Assembly: GCA_003446735.1 (NCBI GenBank) | Contig: DMCJ01000176.1 | Span: 1-6,117, forward strand | Direction: 5' to 3' | Length of the DNA: 6,117 nt | From: Lachnospiraceae bacterium | GTDB lineage: Bacteria > Bacillota > Clostridia > Lachnospirales > Lachnospiraceae | Shown here: positions 5,338-6,117 of the stretch, piece after piece | Numbering within the stretch: the first letter of the stretch is position 1 | How the letters are laid out: each line of letters begins with the position of its first letter | Program-made: the position numbers and the translations under genes | Notes under the pieces: generated by a model | Told to the model about the DNA's origin: nothing | Database searches by the model: none | Seen by the model: only the letters and a program-made list of their open reading frames with translations

Positions 5338-5683
5338 ATATAACAACATGCTCCCGTATATCATCATATTCCTGGTATCCGTTTTAGTGTCGGCCTTTTC
5401 GCAGATCATCCTCAAGAAAAGTGCAGAGATCGAATATAAGGATGTTCTTCATGAATATTTAAATCCAAGGGTCATCATCGCTTATTCGATGTTCGTTGTA
5501 TCGACCCTTCTTACTCTTTATGCATATAAGGGCGTACCTCTTTCGTTAGGGCCCCTTCTTGAAGCGGTGGGATATATCTATATCCCGGTCTTAAGCTATA
5601 TCTTCCTTAAGGAAAAACTCACACCGAAAAAGATGATAGGTTCCATATTTATCATCGGCGGGATACTGATTTACGTGCTGTAA
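5330..5683 (+). CDS. Half-size EamA/SMR-like transporter subunit B
   Basis: A 117-aa, four-helix membrane protein with helices near 8-28, 46-66, 70-92 and 100-117, and almost no C-terminal tail. SQIILKKSAE at 24-33 is typical of ArnE/ArnF-like members; GVPLSLGPLLEAVGYIYIPVLSY (68-90) followed by FLKEKLTPKK and GSIFIIGGILIY is the conserved EamA/DMT ending, with GPLLEAV close to the usual 'P...' third-helix motif. Basic residues are strongly biased: about eight in loops 1 and 3 against one in the termini and loop 2, which predicts N-out/C-out. An antiparallel heterodimer with subunit A, as in paired SMR transporters, would fit. It is coupled to subunit A by an 8-bp overlap and is the last gene of the probable operon. 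No clear terminator follows in the 117 bp before the next gene. Substrate unknown. Confidence 0.82.
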   Translation: MTEYNNMLPYIIIFLVSVLVSAFSQIILKKSAEIEYKDVLHEYLNPRVIIAYSMFVVSTLLTLYAYKGVPLSLGPLLEAVGYIYIPVLSYIFLKEKLTPKKMIGSIFIIGGILIYVL

Positions 5684-5725
5684 GCAGGATCGACGGTATT
5701 ACGGGTTTCTGTTTTGTCTGTCATA

Positions 5726-5754
5726 TTGTCCTTTTTGGCAACATACAATATATT
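5726..5754 (+). promoter_or_regulatory. Candidate promoter P1 of the right-edge gene
   Basis: TTGTCC at 5726-5731 and TATATT at 5749-5754 with a 17-nt spacer. The -10 lies in the palindrome CAATATATTG (5746-5755). It is one of two plausible promoters in the same leader. Confidence 0.45.
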
Positions 5755-5782
5755 GAAATATCCGGATCTGTATGTTAACATA
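5753..5782 (+). promoter_or_regulatory. Candidate promoter P2 with overlapping 12-bp palindrome (possible operator)
   Basis: TTGAAA at 5753-5758 and TAACAT at 5776-5781 with a 17-nt spacer. The -10 is inside the perfect palindrome TATGTTAACATA (5771-5782), and the spacer holds ATCCGGAT (5760-5767). A dimeric repressor could bind over the -10, but no regulator gene is seen. Confidence 0.4.
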
Positions 5783-5800
5783 TAAGTGGAGGCAGTTTTC

Positions 5801-6117
5801 ATGAATGAAACCGATGTGGTATATCTGGAGATTAAAAACACATATAGAAAATACGAAGTGGAATTATCTGAGATAGACAGGGAACTCGATCATCTGGGGC
5901 GTTATTACAGTACGCTTGTCGTCAAAACGATAAGGGGAAACAAGTATTATTACGAGCAATGGCGAGAGGGAAATAAGATAAAAAGCAAATGTATATGCAG
6001 ATTTGCTCCCGGTGCCGCGGCAAAAGAGGAACTAAAGATATCCAGAAGACAGGAACTTTTAAAAAGACATGAGGAACTGTCAGCTCTAAAAGATGTTTTG
6101 CAAAAGAACATAAAAGA
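5801..6117 (+). CDS. Partial coiled-coil protein of unknown function (runs off the right edge)
   Basis: The first 105 codons plus two bases of a gene cut by the window end. The start is supported by GTGGAGG at 5786-5792, 8 nt upstream. Residues 8-35 and 75-105 are highly charged heptad-like helices. Between them VVKTIRGNKYYYEQWREGNK (40-59), followed by KSK, looks like a beta-hairpin. The pattern 'G-x-x-YYY-x-x-WREG-x-K-x-KSK' resembles small clostridial hypothetical proteins with a YYY-Q-REG-KSK motif, some of which I recall lying near nucleotidyltransferase or toxin-antitoxin-like genes; that recollection is not verifiable here. The usual Tyr-Ile after KSK is replaced by Cys-Ile-Cys. It has its own promoter region and appears unrelated to the upstream operon. 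No function assigned. Confidence 0.75.
   Translation, partial: MNETDVVYLEIKNTYRKYEVELSEIDRELDHLGRYYSTLVVKTIRGNKYYYEQWREGNKIKSKCICRFAPGAAAKEELKISRRQELLKRHEELSALKDVLQKNIK

Noticed and set aside
5684..5725. Terminator after the transporter pair
   Set aside because: Only weak, short complementarities and no stable hairpin followed by a T-run.

Overview
The window looks like chromosomal DNA of a low-to-mid GC Firmicute, most likely a Lachnospiraceae (Butyrivibrio/Pseudobutyrivibrio-like) bacterium. The signs are strong AGGAGG-type ribosome binding sites, heavy use of ATA (Ile) and AGA/AGG (Arg) codons, an LCP (LytR-CpsA-Psr) protein, an APKTG sortase substrate, a lipoprotein and a GH5 endoglucanase of the rumen/gut clostridial type. 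The genus is inference. All credible genes are on the + strand.

Layout. (1) 32-1517: a membrane-anchored single Ig-like (DUF5011-type) protein whose stop overlaps the start of an LCP-family cell-wall polymer ligase by 8 bp. (2) 1605-2246: a secreted cell-wall protein with an APKTG sorting tail. (3) 2247-2762: about 515 bp without an intact gene. It holds a decayed second copy of a sortase tail, a 58-bp tandem duplication inside that copy, an AT-rich stretch, a GC-rich set of hairpins ending in a textbook rho-independent terminator (a candidate unidentified small RNA), and a sigma-A-like promoter. (4) 2763-5683: a probable operon with no internal terminator. It encodes an acidic-stalk lipoprotein, a 59-aa single-pass membrane protein, a GH5 endoglucanase with no signal peptide, and two four-helix half-size transporters of the EamA/SMR (ArnE/ArnF-like) type. 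(5) 5801 to the right edge: the first 105 codons of an unrelated gene with its own promoter region, rich in palindromes.

How the parts may fit together. The left part is envelope machinery: an LCP enzyme attaches glycopolymers to peptidoglycan, and the sortase substrate is covalently wall-linked. The 2763-5683 operon combines a surface lipoprotein, a beta-glucanase and a paired small transporter resembling lipid-linked sugar flippases. This suggests envelope or exopolysaccharide handling, but no glycosyltransferase or polymerase lies in the window, so that role is a hypothesis.

Most unusual points: the unidentified structured RNA at about 2500-2655; the broken, duplicated sortase tail; the GH5 enzyme with no possible in-frame signal peptide beside a tiny separate membrane-segment gene; the short GCA-motif repeat arrays (8-bp and roughly 10-bp period) on either side of that tiny gene; and the coupled half-transporter pair.
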